From Akkermansia sp. (GTDB lineage: Bacteria > Verrucomicrobiota > Verrucomicrobiia > Verrucomicrobiales > Akkermansiaceae), in contig JAFQGD010000057.1 in the NCBI GenBank assembly GCA_017398355.1, positions 17,893 to 81,892 of the forward strand: DNA of 64,000 bases, read 5' to 3'. A program made the position numbers and the translations under genes. The notes under the pieces were generated by a model, which was not told where the DNA came from, did not search any database, and worked only from the letters and a program-made list of their open reading frames with translations. This document shows positions 8,862 to 19,422 of the stretch, one piece after another; position 1 is the stretch's first letter, and each line of letters starts with the position of its first letter.

Positions 8862-11800
8862 ATGTTCTCACAATTTTTCATTTATCGTCCCAAGTTTGCG
8901 TTCGTCATCTCCATCCTGATGATGCTGGCAGGGTTGCTTTGCATCAGCAAGATGCCGATATCAGAATACCCGGAGGTATCGCCGCCCACGGTATCAGTAA
9001 ACATGAACTACAACGGTGCCAGCGCCGAGGAATTGGCCCAAGTAGTGGCAGCCCCGGTGGAGGAACAGCTGGTGGGGATGGATGACCTGCTCTACTTCTA
9101 CTCCTCCTGCGCCAACAACGGCTCCTACTCCCTGACCCTCATTTTCGAGACCGGCACCAACGACGACATGGCCATGATTAACGTGTCCAACGCTATCAAG
9201 GCTGTGGAATCCAAATTGCCGGCAGAAATCAAGCAAAACGGCTACCGCATCCGCAAGCGCTCCGGCGACATGCTGTGTTTCATCAACTTCATGTGCGATG
9301 AAAACAAGATGAGTGTGCTCGACCTCTCCAACTGGTTGCGCATGAATGCCAAAGACCGCATCGGCCAGGTGAGTGGCGTATCCAGCGTAGATATTATCCC
9401 CAACCGCAACTACGCCATGCGTATTTGGATGAATACCACACGCATGAGTGCCCTCAACATCACCCCGGCGGATATCCGCAAGGCTATCGAAGCACAAAAC
9501 ATCCAAGCTGCTGCCGGCTCCGTGGGCTCGGAAGACGAACAGTCGTACGCTACTTTCAAGGTGACGGCTACGGGCCGACTCAAAACCGCAGAGGAATTCG
9601 GCAACATCATCGTAAAACGCGGTGAGGGTGGTCATGTGACCAAGTTGAAAGATATCGCCACCATTGAACTGGGAGCCGAGCGTAACTCCGGCTACAGCCG
9701 ACTCAATGGCAAGGATGCCGTGGGGATGATTATTCACCGCAACAATGAGGCCAACGCCTTGGCCACTGTGCAGGCAGTGCAAACCATGATGAAAGAAATT
9801 GAAGCCACCATGCCCGATGGCATGGAATGGCAAATGGGCTATGACCCCACCCAAGCCATCTCTGCCACCATGGAAGAAATCATCATCACCTTGGGGCTGG
9901 CTCTCTTCCTAGTGGTGCTGGTGACCTTCATTTTCCTGCAAGACTGGCGCGCCACGCTTATTCCCTCATTGGCCATTCCGGTGTCTTTGCTGGGAGCCTT
10001 CGTCATCATGTACGCATTGGGCTACACGATTAACGTGCTCACCATGTTCGGCCTCATCCTCGTGATTGGTTCACTGGTGGATGATGCCATTGTGGTCGTG
10101 GAAAACGTGATGCGACTCATCCAAGAAGAAAAGCTCAGCCCGCGGGAAGCTACGATTAAGAGTATGAAACAAATCACGGGTGCCATCATCGCCACCACGC
10201 TGGTGACGCTGGCGGTGTACGTGCCGATAGCCTTCTATGGCGGCATGGTTGGTGTGATTTACACGCAGTTCTCCGTGACCATGTGCGTGGCGCTCTGCAT
10301 TTCCACCTTCAACGCCCTTACCCTCTCCCCTGCTCTGTGTGCCCTGATTTTGCGCCCGGCAGGTGTGAAACAGAGTAAACTCTCCGAGTGGATGTTCAAG
10401 CCCTTCAACTGGTTTATGGATGTGTGCCGCCGCATCTACTTATGGGGGGCAGGCATTTTGGTCCGCAACGCCTGGTTGACGGTACTGCTGCTGGCAGCCG
10501 TTCTTTTTGGCAACTACATCTACTTCTCAGGCTCCCCCTCTTGGTGGTATGATATTTTCCACAGCAAAGAACAGCCTGTTGCCCAAGCGCCCGCCCGTGG
10601 CAAAGCCCCGGCCAAGAAGAGCTTCGACATACTCGACCTCATCGCCCCGGATGCTATGAACAGCTCATTCATCCCCACGGAAGATAAGGGTACGCTCTTC
10701 GTGATGATTACCATGGAAGGCACGGCCACCGCCAAGCAGCGCACAGATAAAGTGCTGCGCCAGCTGGAGGCGCGCATGAAAAACATCCCCGGCATTGCAG
10801 CCGTTACGGCACAGAGCGGCTACAGCTTTGCCAGTGGCTCCGGTGAGAGCCGCGCCATGATGATTATTCTGCTGGACCACTGGAGCAAACGCACCACACC
10901 GGATTTGCACGTGTCAGCCATTGCAGCCAAGGTCAATGCCGCCTGCGCAGACATCCCCGAAGCCTCCATCATGGCCGTGACTCCGCCCGCCATCCAGGGG
11001 CTGGGTATCTCCGGCGGTATTTCTATGGTGCTGCAAGCCTCCGGCGATACCACGCCGCTGGACATGGGCAACATGGTCAAAGAAATTCAGGCGCGTCTGC
11101 AATCACACAGCGACCTCGTCTCCCTCGTACGCAGTGAGTACAATGCAGAAAACCCGCAAATTCGCTTGGAAATCAACCGCGAAAAAGCACAATCTCTCAA
11201 TGTGCCGGTAAACACTATTTTCAGCACCTTGCAGAGCGTGATGTCGTCCCTCTACGTCAACGATTTCACCCTCAACGGATTCAACTTCAAGGTTATGATG
11301 CAGGGTGCCACCCAAGACCGCCGCACGGCGGAGGACATTCTCAACCAAATGGTGCGCAACGAAAAGGGGGAAATGGTACCGCTCTCAGCGGTATGCTCCA
11401 TTTCCCACACGGTGGGGCCGGATTCCTACGGGCGTTTCAACCAGTACATGAGCGCAGATATCACTGTGATGGCTCAGCCCAACGTGGGCTCCGGGCAAGT
11501 CATGAAGCTCATTGAGGACACCATCGCCCAAATCAACAAGGAAGAGCGCGCTGCCGGCCACGACCGCCAGTGGATGGTGAGCTGGAAAGACCTTTCCTAC
11601 CAAGAACGCCAGAACGATGGCAAGGTGGGCATCCTCGTGGGCTTAGCCATGCTCTTTGCCTACCTCTTCCTCGTGGCGCAGTATGAGAGCTGGACCACCC
11701 CGGTACCGGTGATGCTCTCGGTGAGTGTGGCCACGTTGGGCGCCTTGATGGGGGCACGCCTCTTCGGGCTCACACTGTCCATCTATGTGCAGCTTGGCCT

Positions 11801-12140
11801 GCTGATGCTCATCGGCCTGGCCGCCAAGAATGCTATTTTGATGGTGGAATTCAGCAAGGAAGACCACGAAACAGGCACACCGATACGCCAAGCCGCTATC
11901 AACGGCGCAAGCCTGCGTTTCCGCGCTGTGCTTATGACGGCCATTTCCTTCATCTTCGGTGTGTTCCCCATGGTAGTCGCCACAGGTTCCGGCGCCGCCA
12001 GCCGGCAGGAAATCGGCATCACCACCTTCTTCGGCATGACGCTGGCCACCATCTTCGGCATTTTCATGGTGCCGGGTCTCTACGCAATCTTCGCCCGCAT
12101 GCGCGACTGGACCGCCGCGAAAATCGGCCTGAAAAAATAG
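8862..12140 (+). CDS. RND multidrug efflux inner-membrane transporter (HAE1/AcrB type)
   Basis: 1092 residues, an AcrB/MexB-type proton-driven exporter working with the upstream adaptor. It has the standard two-fold layout: N-terminal [17 protein letters not shown] helix, the TM4 proton-relay pair in [13 protein letters not shown] (Asp near 406), and the TM10 lysine in GLAAKNAIL (near 988). A low-complexity Ala/Pro/Lys insert ([15 protein letters not shown], about residues 570-584) sits just after TM7 and makes the protein slightly longer than usual. Substrate cannot be predicted. A weak hairpin (12155-12165) followed by CTTTTT lies after the gene. Confidence 0.95.
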   Translation: MFSQFFIYRPKFAFVISILMMLAGLLCISKMPISEYPEVSPPTVSVNMNYNGASAEELAQVVAAPVEEQLVGMDDLLYFYSSCANNGSYSLTLIFETGTNDDMAMINVSNAIKAVESKLPAEIKQNGYRIRKRSGDMLCFINFMCDENKMSVLDLSNWLRMNAKDRIGQVSGVSSVDIIPNRNYAMRIWMNTTRMSALNITPADIRKAIEAQNIQAAAGSVGSEDEQSYATFKVTATGRLKTAEEFGNIIVKRGEGGHVTKLKDIATIELGAERNSGYSRLNGKDAVGMIIHRNNEANALATVQAVQTMMKEIEATMPDGMEWQMGYDPTQAISATMEEIIITLGLALFLVVLVTFIFLQDWRATLIPSLAIPVSLLGAFVIMYALGYTINVLTMFGLILVIGSLVDDAIVVVENVMRLIQEEKLSPREATIKSMKQITGAIIATTLVTLAVYVPIAFYGGMVGVIYTQFSVTMCVALCISTFNALTLSPALCALILRPAGVKQSKLSEWMFKPFNWFMDVCRRIYLWGAGILVRNAWLTVLLLAAVLFGNYIYFSGSPSWWYDIFHSKEQPVAQAPARGKAPAKKSFDILDLIAPDAMNSSFIPTEDKGTLFVMITMEGTATAKQRTDKVLRQLEARMKNIPGIAAVTAQSGYSFASGSGESRAMMIILLDHWSKRTTPDLHVSAIAAKVNAACADIPEASIMAVTPPAIQGLGISGGISMVLQASGDTTPLDMGNMVKEIQARLQSHSDLVSLVRSEYNAENPQIRLEINREKAQSLNVPVNTIFSTLQSVMSSLYVNDFTLNGFNFKVMMQGATQDRRTAEDILNQMVRNEKGEMVPLSAVCSISHTVGPDSYGRFNQYMSADITVMAQPNVGSGQVMKLIEDTIAQINKEERAAGHDRQWMVSWKDLSYQERQNDGKVGILVGLAMLFAYLFLVAQYESWTTPVPVMLSVSVATLGALMGARLFGLTLSIYVQLGLLMLIGLAAKNAILMVEFSKEDHETGTPIRQAAINGASLRFRAVLMTAISFIFGVFPMVVATGSGAASRQEIGITTFFGMTLATIFGIFMVPGLYAIFARMRDWTAAKIGLKK

Positions 12141-12218
12141 CCGTTTCGCCGGCCAGGGCTGCCCTCTTTTTCAACACCAATACCACAGTCATATTCCCCT
12201 ATTCCCCCCCAAAAAACG

Positions 12219-12455
12219 ATGAAAATTACCCCCGTTCTTCGTGCCAAGAAATCTCTGTTACCTGCCACACTTCTGCTGACCGGTAGCACCCTCATGGCTG
12301 GCTGCGACCGCCACACACCCCCGGGTGATGTACCCTATACCGACAATGCTCAGACATCTGCAGATGATACACAGCAACTTATCGGTAAATATATAATCTC
12401 CCACCCGGAGCCACCCAAGCCAAAGCCCCAGTCTCCCCCCGCTACTGACGAATAA
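12219..12455 (+). CDS. Tiny lipoprotein partnered with a radical SAM enzyme
   Basis: 78 residues. A basic N terminus, a hydrophobic core and lipobox TLMAGC place the lipidated cysteine at residue 29. The mature part is only 50 residues: an acidic/polar stretch with one tyrosine (YTDN), then IGKYIISHP and a proline-rich tail (PEPPKPKPQSPPATDE). It has no further cysteine. The stop codon shares a base with the ATG of the radical SAM gene (TAATG), which implies translational coupling. Short peptides coupled this way to SPASM enzymes are often the modified substrate. That role is an inference here. No homologue is recognised. Confidence 0.65.
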   Translation: MKITPVLRAKKSLLPATLLLTGSTLMAGCDRHTPPGDVPYTDNAQTSADDTQQLIGKYIISHPEPPKPKPQSPPATDE

Positions 12456-13567
12456 TGACCGGGCCACTCACCCTCACTCTTTGTCTTACGCACCAATGCA
12501 ATTTGCGCTGCCGCTATTGCTATGCGGGGCGCAAGTACCGCAGCACCATGTCGCAAGCAACGCTGGAGCGAGCAGTCGACATCGCTTTGGATGAAGCGCA
12601 GCGCCTTGGACGGCATCTTGATATTTCCTTTTTTGGGGGCGAGCCTCTGCTGGAGTGGGAGCTTTTGCAATACGGCTGGCAGTATGCCACGCAAAAAGCA
12701 ACCAACAGCAAGGTACGCCTCCGCTTCGGCCTCACCACTAACGGCACACTCCTCTCCCAAGAAAAATCAGCTTGGCTTGTTGAGCGCGATTTTCTGATTG
12801 GTCTGTCGCTTGATGGCTCTCCTGCCATGCACAACACGAACCGCTGCTTTGCCAACGGCAGCGGTAGCCATACACAAGCAAGCCGGGCTCTCAGGCACCT
12901 GCAGCAATATCCCTCTGCTCGCTTCAAAATTATCTGCGTAGTCGATCCGCACAATCACCTATACCTATGCGAGGGGGTGCGCTGGCTGCACCGTCACAAG
13001 GTCGGCACCATCGGGCTCAATTTCGACTACTGGAGTCCGTGGTCGGATGCTCAGTTTGAGTCTCTTGCCCACCACATGCAACTTTTGGCCGACCAAGTTT
13101 TGGACTCATACCGCGCCGGCACTCCCTGGCAAGTGGAATGCTTCGCGGATAAAATCCGTAGCTATATTGAGCAACCCCAACATTCCTGCAACCGCTGCCA
13201 ACTAGGAGAACGCGAGCTGGCTGTATCGGTCGATGGGCACTTTTTCCCCTGCTCTCGGCTCGTAGGCGTGGGGGATGACCCCGCCATCACATTCGGAGAT
13301 GTGCACACAGGCATCAACCGAGCGCGGCAACAATTTATCATCGCCACACGTGGCAATGCCACACCGGAGTGCCGCTTGTGTGCACTGCGCTACCGCTGTA
13401 TCAACTCCTGTGGTTGCAGCAATTTTGCATCGTCCGGGGCCATAAACCAAGTATCCCCTTTCCTTTGCAACCTTCAACAGCTCATCATACGGCTGGCCGA
13501 TACCTTGGCAGAAACGCTCTACGCTGAGCGCAACCCTGCCTTCATGCAGCAATTTTACGGCCAATGA
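12455..13567 (+). CDS. Radical SAM/SPASM peptide-maturase-like enzyme
   Basis: 370 residues. CNLRCRYC (Cys15, Cys19, Cys22) is the CX3CX2C motif that binds the SAM-cleaving 4Fe-4S cluster. FFGGEPLLEW and IGLSLDGS are typical of SPASM-clade peptide modifiers and anaerobic sulfatase maturases. The C-terminal SPASM region has Cys245, Cys248, Cys266 and then C-x2-C-x5-C-x3-C-x-C (306-321) plus a late cysteine near 338, enough for two auxiliary clusters. The motif begins only 15 residues in, so there is no N-terminal RRE/PqqD domain. Overlap with the lipoprotein gene points to that peptide as substrate. A sulfatase-maturating role is the main alternative, but no sulfatase gene is in the window. 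Confidence 0.85.
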   Translation: MTGPLTLTLCLTHQCNLRCRYCYAGRKYRSTMSQATLERAVDIALDEAQRLGRHLDISFFGGEPLLEWELLQYGWQYATQKATNSKVRLRFGLTTNGTLLSQEKSAWLVERDFLIGLSLDGSPAMHNTNRCFANGSGSHTQASRALRHLQQYPSARFKIICVVDPHNHLYLCEGVRWLHRHKVGTIGLNFDYWSPWSDAQFESLAHHMQLLADQVLDSYRAGTPWQVECFADKIRSYIEQPQHSCNRCQLGERELAVSVDGHFFPCSRLVGVGDDPAITFGDVHTGINRARQQFIIATRGNATPECRLCALRYRCINSCGCSNFASSGAINQVSPFLCNLQQLIIRLADTLAETLYAERNPAFMQQFYGQ

Positions 13568-13578
13568 CACCCCTCCGC

Positions 13579-16158
13579 TTAGGCTATCGTGCCTTCCGTC
13601 ACGCCGATGCGGTCAAGCAAATTGAGTTGCTGCATCAGAGCCTCCGGTTTGAGTCGCCCGCGCAGGAGGTCGCGGTAGAGGGAAATAAGCTGCGTTGTCT
13701 TCTCGGGTGATTCCTCCAGCAACTCCAAGCGGAAGCGCGAAAGGCCCCAGCGGCGCATCCCCTCCACATAGCGTGCAGCCGTCTGGGCCTGTCCATTGAA
13801 CAAGGTATTGCGGCAACCCTCATCACTGCGCAGATAGTGCATCGCATGGGTGCGGTCCATCACGCGCACGCGGTGGTGCTCGCATGGCTGTCCACAATCC
13901 TTGAAACTATGCCCTCGGGAGAGGAAAGTGCAATACACGCAATGCTCCGTATGGAACATGGGGATATGCTGGTGCAGGGTGAGTTCCAGCTGCGGGCCGC
14001 AACCACTGCGCAGCATATCTGCCAACTGTGCAGCATTCAAATCATAGGAAACGGTGAGATATTTCAGGCCGAAGGCACGCCACTGCAACACACTCTCGGG
14101 GTTGGCTGTGTTGAGAGAGAAATCCCCCACTAGGGGCACCCCTTTATCCCGCCACCACAGGGCAGCACCCAAATTGCGTACCAACACACCATCCGGCTTG
14201 GCTGCCACCAGATACTTGAAGTAACCGGCCTCATGCGGCTTCATGATGCGGAGCGTTGCCACCCACACTGCCACGCCGGGGTATTCGGCGCGGATTTGAG
14301 CCGCCACGGGTGCCAGTTGCTTCAAATCCTTAAAGTCAAGATACAAGCGCTTCACACCGGCGGCAGCGGCAGCAAGGGCTTGCTCCGGTTCACGGCACAG
14401 AACAGATAACTTATACCCCTCTGCCGGAGCGGGTGCTGGGAATGCCCCCTGCCAGGCAGCCCACGCAGGAAGAGAGCCCCCGTCTCTTTCCTCCTTTTCT
14501 TGCGGGGTGGTAGCCAATTTCTCGACCAGTTCGCGACGCATGCGGTTCAGGATGGAAAGCGGCATCATGAGCCCCTCCTCCAGATCGAAACGACAATCGC
14601 CCAGCGTGTACCCCGTGCCGCCTAACCGTCCGAACTGAGCCAGCAGCACATCCGGCGTAAGCGGGCGGTTCTCCGCAGGCTCCAGCGGTTGCCCGCTTCC
14701 CACAACAACCCCGCGGCATTCCGCCGTGAGCTGGCTTCCCATGCGCCCGCAGAAACGGATGGAAAGAGCGGTAGTGACCTCTGCACCGGCAACACGCGGG
14801 GCAAATTGGCACCAAGTGGCATGCAGCGCTTTGTCCAAAGCCGGGTCAGCCGTCTTCCACAAAAGATTTCCGGGGCGCACCTGCCGCCAATCAATGCGAC
14901 TGGCCTTGCCATGGAAAAAGAGCTTCGCGCCCTGCACTTTCCAGATTCGCCCGCCCTGCTCATCGTTACGGTCTTGCCCCGCATCAATCACAAAACCATC
15001 TCCCGGTGCCAGAGGCATGGGTGGCAGGCCCTCCAGTTCCACCCATCCCTCGCCGGAGCGTGCTATGCGCCCGGCCAAAGCTCCGCGTTTCTTGCCAAAA
15101 CGCCCATGGGTGAGCAAGGGGTGGTCTGTACCATCCAACCACCCCGTGGAAAACCCACGCGAAAACGCCATCTGCATGGCATATAAATCGGCCCGTTGAC
15201 AGGCCGCCGAGGGAGCTTTTTGTGCCAAAGCTGCATCCAGAGCTCGGCGGTAGGCACGCGTGGTGGCGGCCACATATTCGGGGCTCTTCAAGCGCCCCTC
15301 AATTTTAAAACTCATCACACCGGCTGCCAGCAGCTCCGGCACACGCTCCAGCGCACACAAATCCTGCGGGGAAAACACATAGCGGCGCTCACCCAAATCG
15401 CGCATGCGTCCATCTACCTCCAAGCGGTAGGGCATGCGGCAGGCTTGGGCGCATTCCCCGCGATTTGCACTGCGCTGTCCCAAGCTCTCACTGGTCAGGC
15501 ACTGCCCGGAGTATGCCACACACAAAGCCCCGTGGCAAAACACCTCGATAGGCTTGCTCGTAGCCTTCGCGCAGGCCTCAATCTCTCGCAGCGAAAGCTC
15601 ACGCGACAACACTATTTGCTGCGGGTCGAACATCTCATCCACCAAGCGAACCGCCTCGGGGGAAGACACCGTCATCTGCGTGGAGATGTGCAGCTCTATC
15701 TTCCAACGCCCCTCGCGGCGGTAGCGGGATATGATGCCGGACAAGCCGATATCCTGCACAATCACGCCATCCACCCCTGCAGCATCCAACGCATCCACAT
15801 ATTCCAATGCTTCCCCCATTTCTGCCGGGAAGATGAGGACATTCATCGTCACATACGCTCGCACACCGTAGCTATGCAAAAAGGGGACCAGCACCCCTAA
15901 ATCGGCTCGCGTAAAGTTATCCGCTCTCATGCGGGCATTAAACTGATCCAAGCCAAAATAAACCGCGTCCGCCCCATTGGCTACGGCGGCTCGTACACAA
16001 TCCCAATTCCCTGCTGGCGCTAATATCTCCGGTTTCCGCTCTGGCATCTCCCCCTTATTTTCCACCATTTTCCCCTTCAAGGCAAGCCTTATCGCCTCCA
16101 TGCCTGCCATATTTTTCACAATGGCAAAGCAGCACATCTCAGGAGTCTTGATTTTCAT
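13579..16158 (-). CDS. Peptidase U32-family protein with two U32-like domains (RlhA/YdcP-like)
   Basis: 859 residues as drawn. U32 proteins include the RlhA/YdcP rRNA hydroxylation factor and UbiU/V; several bind Fe-S clusters. The first U32 domain starts at PEILAPAGNW (about 42) and holds the cysteine set CHGALC...QC...GECAQAC (about 205-240). A middle region resembles DUF3656. A second U32-like domain follows (about 600-820) with HIPMFHTEHCVYC and CGQPC. RlhA itself is about 650 residues, so the C-terminal domain is extra. The start is uncertain: ATGs at 16068 and 16047 both have GGGG-rich sites upstream, and the family-conserved part begins right after 16047. The ATG at 16158 has a TATTAT 11 nt upstream. 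Confidence 0.85.
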   Translation of the reverse strand: MKIKTPEMCCFAIVKNMAGMEAIRLALKGKMVENKGEMPERKPEILAPAGNWDCVRAAVANGADAVYFGLDQFNARMRADNFTRADLGVLVPFLHSYGVRAYVTMNVLIFPAEMGEALEYVDALDAAGVDGVIVQDIGLSGIISRYRREGRWKIELHISTQMTVSSPEAVRLVDEMFDPQQIVLSRELSLREIEACAKATSKPIEVFCHGALCVAYSGQCLTSESLGQRSANRGECAQACRMPYRLEVDGRMRDLGERRYVFSPQDLCALERVPELLAAGVMSFKIEGRLKSPEYVAATTRAYRRALDAALAQKAPSAACQRADLYAMQMAFSRGFSTGWLDGTDHPLLTHGRFGKKRGALAGRIARSGEGWVELEGLPPMPLAPGDGFVIDAGQDRNDEQGGRIWKVQGAKLFFHGKASRIDWRQVRPGNLLWKTADPALDKALHATWCQFAPRVAGAEVTTALSIRFCGRMGSQLTAECRGVVVGSGQPLEPAENRPLTPDVLLAQFGRLGGTGYTLGDCRFDLEEGLMMPLSILNRMRRELVEKLATTPQEKEERDGGSLPAWAAWQGAFPAPAPAEGYKLSVLCREPEQALAAAAAGVKRLYLDFKDLKQLAPVAAQIRAEYPGVAVWVATLRIMKPHEAGYFKYLVAAKPDGVLVRNLGAALWWRDKGVPLVGDFSLNTANPESVLQWRAFGLKYLTVSYDLNAAQLADMLRSGCGPQLELTLHQHIPMFHTEHCVYCTFLSRGHSFKDCGQPCEHHRVRVMDRTHAMHYLRSDEGCRNTLFNGQAQTAARYVEGMRRWGLSRFRLELLEESPEKTTQLISLYRDLLRGRLKPEALMQQLNLLDRIGVTEGTIA

Positions 16159-16205
16159 CGTTTCGTATGATAATAGAATGCTACCGCAGCAAAAAAGAAT
16201 CCATC

Positions 16206-16628
16206 ATGAAAAGCTTTTATAACAGGCTCAAAGGCAAAGGACTCCTCTTCTCCTATCTTTGCCGGGTATTCACGGCGGGAATGGAGATGTTGTTCATGGG
16301 AACCCTCAGTTATTGTTGGAGTAGCGGAATGCTGAGTTGGCCGCAAATTGAGGTATTGCGAGAGGGGCAAACAGTGGAAACACCCGCCTTTTTTGTCCTG
16401 ATAGGGATATGCACCATCGTGCTCCTGTGGAAAGAGTATAAAAAAGGCCAGCTCTTTTACGCAAAAGAAATCGCAGAAGTGTGCATAGCCGGCGTTTGGG
16501 TAACGGTTCATGCAGCTGGAGCCATGAGCACACCCGCAGGCTTGCACGCAGACATAGCGTTTTATGGGCTTATTCTGGGTCTTAATCTCATGGCCTTGTT
16601 GTCCCTTATTCGCAAACAGGTCTCTTAA
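16206..16628 (+). CDS. Small hypothetical integral membrane protein
   Basis: 140 residues from the ATG at 16206. An in-frame upstream ATG at 16167 would add 13 charged residues and lies in the divergent promoter region. Four likely membrane helices are visible, around residues 15-38, 58-76, 88-106 and 112-132, with short polar loops. No conserved motif is recognised and no function is proposed. It is divergent from the U32 gene (47 bp apart) and convergent with the unknown gene ending at 16702. Confidence 0.6.
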   Translation: MKSFYNRLKGKGLLFSYLCRVFTAGMEMLFMGTLSYCWSSGMLSWPQIEVLREGQTVETPAFFVLIGICTIVLLWKEYKKGQLFYAKEIAEVCIAGVWVTVHAAGAMSTPAGLHADIAFYGLILGLNLMALLSLIRKQVS

Positions 16629-16662
16629 CGCCCTCCTAAACGGCAGGCCCATTTTAGCACTT

Positions 16663-16694
16663 TATCGGCTAATTATCGACCAAATTAGCCGATA
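16663..16694. terminator. Inverted repeat between convergent genes
   Basis: A perfect 12-bp inverted repeat (16663-16674 and 16683-16694) with an 8-nt loop, AT-rich and without a clear T tract, fills the 73-bp gap between two convergent genes. A bidirectional stop is the simplest reading. Confidence 0.5.
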
Positions 16695-16701
16695 ATTAGC
16701 A

Positions 16702-17544
16702 TCATCTCAGGGGCCAGTCGAGGTGGAGGGCACGGGTGCGCGCATCATGCAGCTCGATGAGGGGATGCCGAAGCGGCTCGCCCACCGTTTCAATGAAGCG
16801 GCATACGGCATAGGAAGCGGATGCAGCGGCGTATTCCGCAATCCACTGCAGCGTCTCGGGGCTTTGGGCGGCAGCGGAGCACGCAGGGCGGGGATAGCGC
16901 GGCATGCCCACTTTGGAGGGCTTGGGCGTAAGGCGCGCTCGCCAGCATTGTTGCTTGGCGCAGAGGTGCGCGTAGAGTTCATCGGCGTGCAACTGCTCAA
17001 AAATCACCTGCATGCGGTGGGAATCCGGTTGCAAGCCGGGTTCCAGCGCAAGAATGCGCCAACCTCTGGAGGTGCGGTACACGCGGGCACCGCGCAGAGC
17101 GCCATCACCCACGAGCCGGTGCAGTTTTTCCAGAAGGCAGGCTTCGGGTGCGGTATCTTGCCCCAGCAAACGGCGCAGCCAATCGAAGGGGCGGGGAGGT
17201 ATGCGGTCTACATCAATGAAGCATAATTCGGTAGAGTTGAGCACCTCTGCCCCGTAGCGGTTGCGGGTGATGATGTTGGTGGCATCCAACTGTTCCACCA
17301 CGGGCTCGGGCATGAGGACCGCGTATTCCCCTTCCTCCCCTGCGTCCAGCTTCTGCCATGCGCTCCGCATCTTCTCCAGCATGGCCGCGCTGCACCCACT
17401 TTCCAAAAAACGCCGCATCAGTTCCGCCTTGGCTTCCCATTTAGCGCGTGCATCCGTCTCCGACTCCCACGACACCCCGCGTAAACGGTATATCCTGCCG
17501 TCAATGTTGCACTCTGTACTATACCAATAAGGTGGAATCTTCAT
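16702..17544 (-). CDS. Hypothetical protein with a hhhDhD-type motif
   Basis: 280 residues from the ATG at 17544. This start is favoured over 17589 because TTGACC and TAGGCT (17 bp apart) end 10 nt before it. Not confidently assigned. It contains LCFIDVDRI (Asp111, Asp113), then [11 protein letters not shown] about 45 residues later, and WRARLTPKP further on. An hhhDhD motif followed by a basic Gly-aromatic strand recalls archaeo-eukaryotic primase-type catalytic cores, but the expected sxH histidine is not evident, so this is only a lead. No signal peptide or membrane segment is seen. It is monocistronic. Confidence 0.6.
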   Translation of the reverse strand: MKIPPYWYSTECNIDGRIYRLRGVSWESETDARAKWEAKAELMRRFLESGCSAAMLEKMRSAWQKLDAGEEGEYAVLMPEPVVEQLDATNIITRNRYGAEVLNSTELCFIDVDRIPPRPFDWLRRLLGQDTAPEACLLEKLHRLVGDGALRGARVYRTSRGWRILALEPGLQPDSHRMQVIFEQLHADELYAHLCAKQQCWRARLTPKPSKVGMPRYPRPACSAAAQSPETLQWIAEYAAASASYAVCRFIETVGEPLRHPLIELHDARTRALHLDWPLR

Positions 17545-17554
17545 GCCGTAGCCG

Positions 17555-17583
17555 AGCCTAGCAGCTACTCCGGGCAAGGTCAA
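17555..17583 (-). promoter_or_regulatory. Promoter of the hhhDhD protein (leaderless layout)
   Basis: On the minus strand TTGACC (17578-17583) and TAGGCT (17555-17560) are 17 bp apart. The -10 box ends 10 nt before the ATG at 17544. Confidence 0.5.
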
Positions 17584-17664
17584 CCGCAAAAAGCACCCCT
17601 ACCTGTTCCAAAGAGCATTTTTTGCTGGCAAAAAGCCGGCATAAGTGGTACAACTAACGGCGTT

Positions 17665-19314
17665 ATGGCAACACCTCCCTTTGTGTATCAGGAAATGTTC
17701 CCCATGGGGGAAGATACGACTAAGTACCGTCTTATTACCAAGGATTACGTCAGCGTGAGCGAGTTTGAAGGCAAGCCCATACTGAAAGTAGAGCCGGAGG
17801 GGCTCCGCCTGCTGGCCGAAACCGCTTGGCATGATGTAGCTTTCTACCTGCGCCCGGAGCACTTGCAGATGGTGCGAGATATTCTGGATGACCCGGAAGC
17901 CTCCGAGAACGATAAGAGTGTGGCGCTGACCATGCTGCGCAACGCCGAGGTGGCCGCCTTGGGCGTGCTGCCCCTGTGCCAAGACACCGGCACGGCTATC
18001 TGCGTAGGCAAGAAGGGGCAACAGGTGTGGACAGGCTACAACGACGCCGAGTACATCTCCCGCGGCGCGTACGATTGCTACACCAAAAATAACCTGCGCT
18101 ACTCCCAGAATGTGGCGCTGGATATGTACAAGGAAATCAACACCGGCACCAACCTGCCCGCCCAGATTGATCTCTTTGCCACCGACCACGGCATGGATTA
18201 CTCTTTCCTCTTCATCGCCAAGGGTGGCGGCTCTGCCAACAAGACTTATCTGTACCAGGAGACGAAGGCTCTGCTCAACCCCACCTCCCTCAAGAAGTTC
18301 ATGGTGGAGAAGATGAGCACCCTCGGCACCGCTGCCTGCCCGCCCTACCATGTGGCCTTTGTAGTGGGTGGCACCAGTGCTGAAATCTGTCTCAAAACCG
18401 TGAAGCTGGCCTCCACCAAATACTACGACAGCCTGCCCACCAGCGGCAACGAACACGGCCGGGCTTTCCGCGATGTAGAGCTGGAAAACGAGCTCAAGAA
18501 GGAAGCGGAGAAGCTGGGCTTGGGTGCTCAGTTTGGCGGCAAAGCCTTTGCACTGGATGTACGTGTGGTACGTCTGCCCCGCCACGGTGCTTCCTGCCCG
18601 GTGGCACTGGGTGTATCCTGCTCTGCAGACCGCAATGCCAAGGCCAAGATTACGCCCGAGGGTATCTTCATCGAAGAACTGGAATACGACCCCGGCAAAT
18701 ACATCCCCGCCGAGCTGCGCGAAACAAAGAGCGCCGGCGTGCCCATTGATTTGGACCGCCCCATGAAGGAAGTGCTGGCCGAGCTCACCAAGTACCCCGT
18801 CAAGACCCGTCTCTCTCTGAGTGGCACCATCATCGTAGGCCGCGATATTGCCCACGCCAAGCTCAAGGAGCTGATTGATGCCGGCAAGGATCTGCCCCAG
18901 TATGTGAAAGACCACCCCATCTACTACGCAGGCCCCGCCAAGACGCCCGAGGGCTATCCCTCCGGTTCTTTTGGCCCCACCACGGCAGGCCGCATGGACT
19001 CCTATGTAGACCTTTTCCAGAGCCACGGTGGCAGCATGATTATGATTGCCAAGGGCAACCGCGCCCAATGCGTGACAGATGCCTGCCAGAAGTACGGTGG
19101 CTTCTACCTCGGTTCCATCGGTGGTGTGGCGGCAGACCTCGCGAAGAACTGCATCACCTCCATCGAGTGTATCGAGTACCCCGAGCTGGGCATGGAGGCC
19201 ATCTGGAAGATTACCGTGAAGGACTTCCCCGCCTACATTCTGGTGGATGACAAGGGCAACGACTTCTTTGCCGATATCCGCGCCGGATGGGCCTGCCCCG
19301 GTTGCGCCCACTAA
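17665..19314 (+). CDS. fumA: Fumarate hydratase, class I (iron-sulfur)
   Basis: 549 residues, matching the single-chain FumA/FumB length. It hydrates fumarate to malate with an oxygen-sensitive 4Fe-4S cluster. LPLCQDTGT (Cys105) and AACPPYHV (Cys225) are the first two cluster ligands, and Cys311 or Cys319 the likely third. The C-terminal half has [14 protein letters not shown] and the [12 protein letters not shown] loop. The oxygen-labile class fits the anaerobic set elsewhere in the window. It is transcribed alone and ends at a strong terminator. Confidence 0.95.
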   Translation: MATPPFVYQEMFPMGEDTTKYRLITKDYVSVSEFEGKPILKVEPEGLRLLAETAWHDVAFYLRPEHLQMVRDILDDPEASENDKSVALTMLRNAEVAALGVLPLCQDTGTAICVGKKGQQVWTGYNDAEYISRGAYDCYTKNNLRYSQNVALDMYKEINTGTNLPAQIDLFATDHGMDYSFLFIAKGGGSANKTYLYQETKALLNPTSLKKFMVEKMSTLGTAACPPYHVAFVVGGTSAEICLKTVKLASTKYYDSLPTSGNEHGRAFRDVELENELKKEAEKLGLGAQFGGKAFALDVRVVRLPRHGASCPVALGVSCSADRNAKAKITPEGIFIEELEYDPGKYIPAELRETKSAGVPIDLDRPMKEVLAELTKYPVKTRLSLSGTIIVGRDIAHAKLKELIDAGKDLPQYVKDHPIYYAGPAKTPEGYPSGSFGPTTAGRMDSYVDLFQSHGGSMIMIAKGNRAQCVTDACQKYGGFYLGSIGGVAADLAKNCITSIECIEYPELGMEAIWKITVKDFPAYILVDDKGNDFFADIRAGWACPGCAH

Positions 19315-19329
19315 AGCCCCATTCTTTCC

Positions 19330-19361
19330 AGCCCCGTTGCTCCGGCAACGGGGCTTTTTTC
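19330..19361 (+). terminator. Rho-independent terminator after fumarase
   Basis: An 11-bp GC-rich stem (19330-19340 with 19345-19355) with a 4-nt loop is followed by a T run to 19360. Confidence 0.93.
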
Positions 19362-19422
19362 TTACAGAAATCAGATTGGGCTCTTTTGGTGGAAAATGCC
19401 GTTTATTTTCAGCATTAAAACA

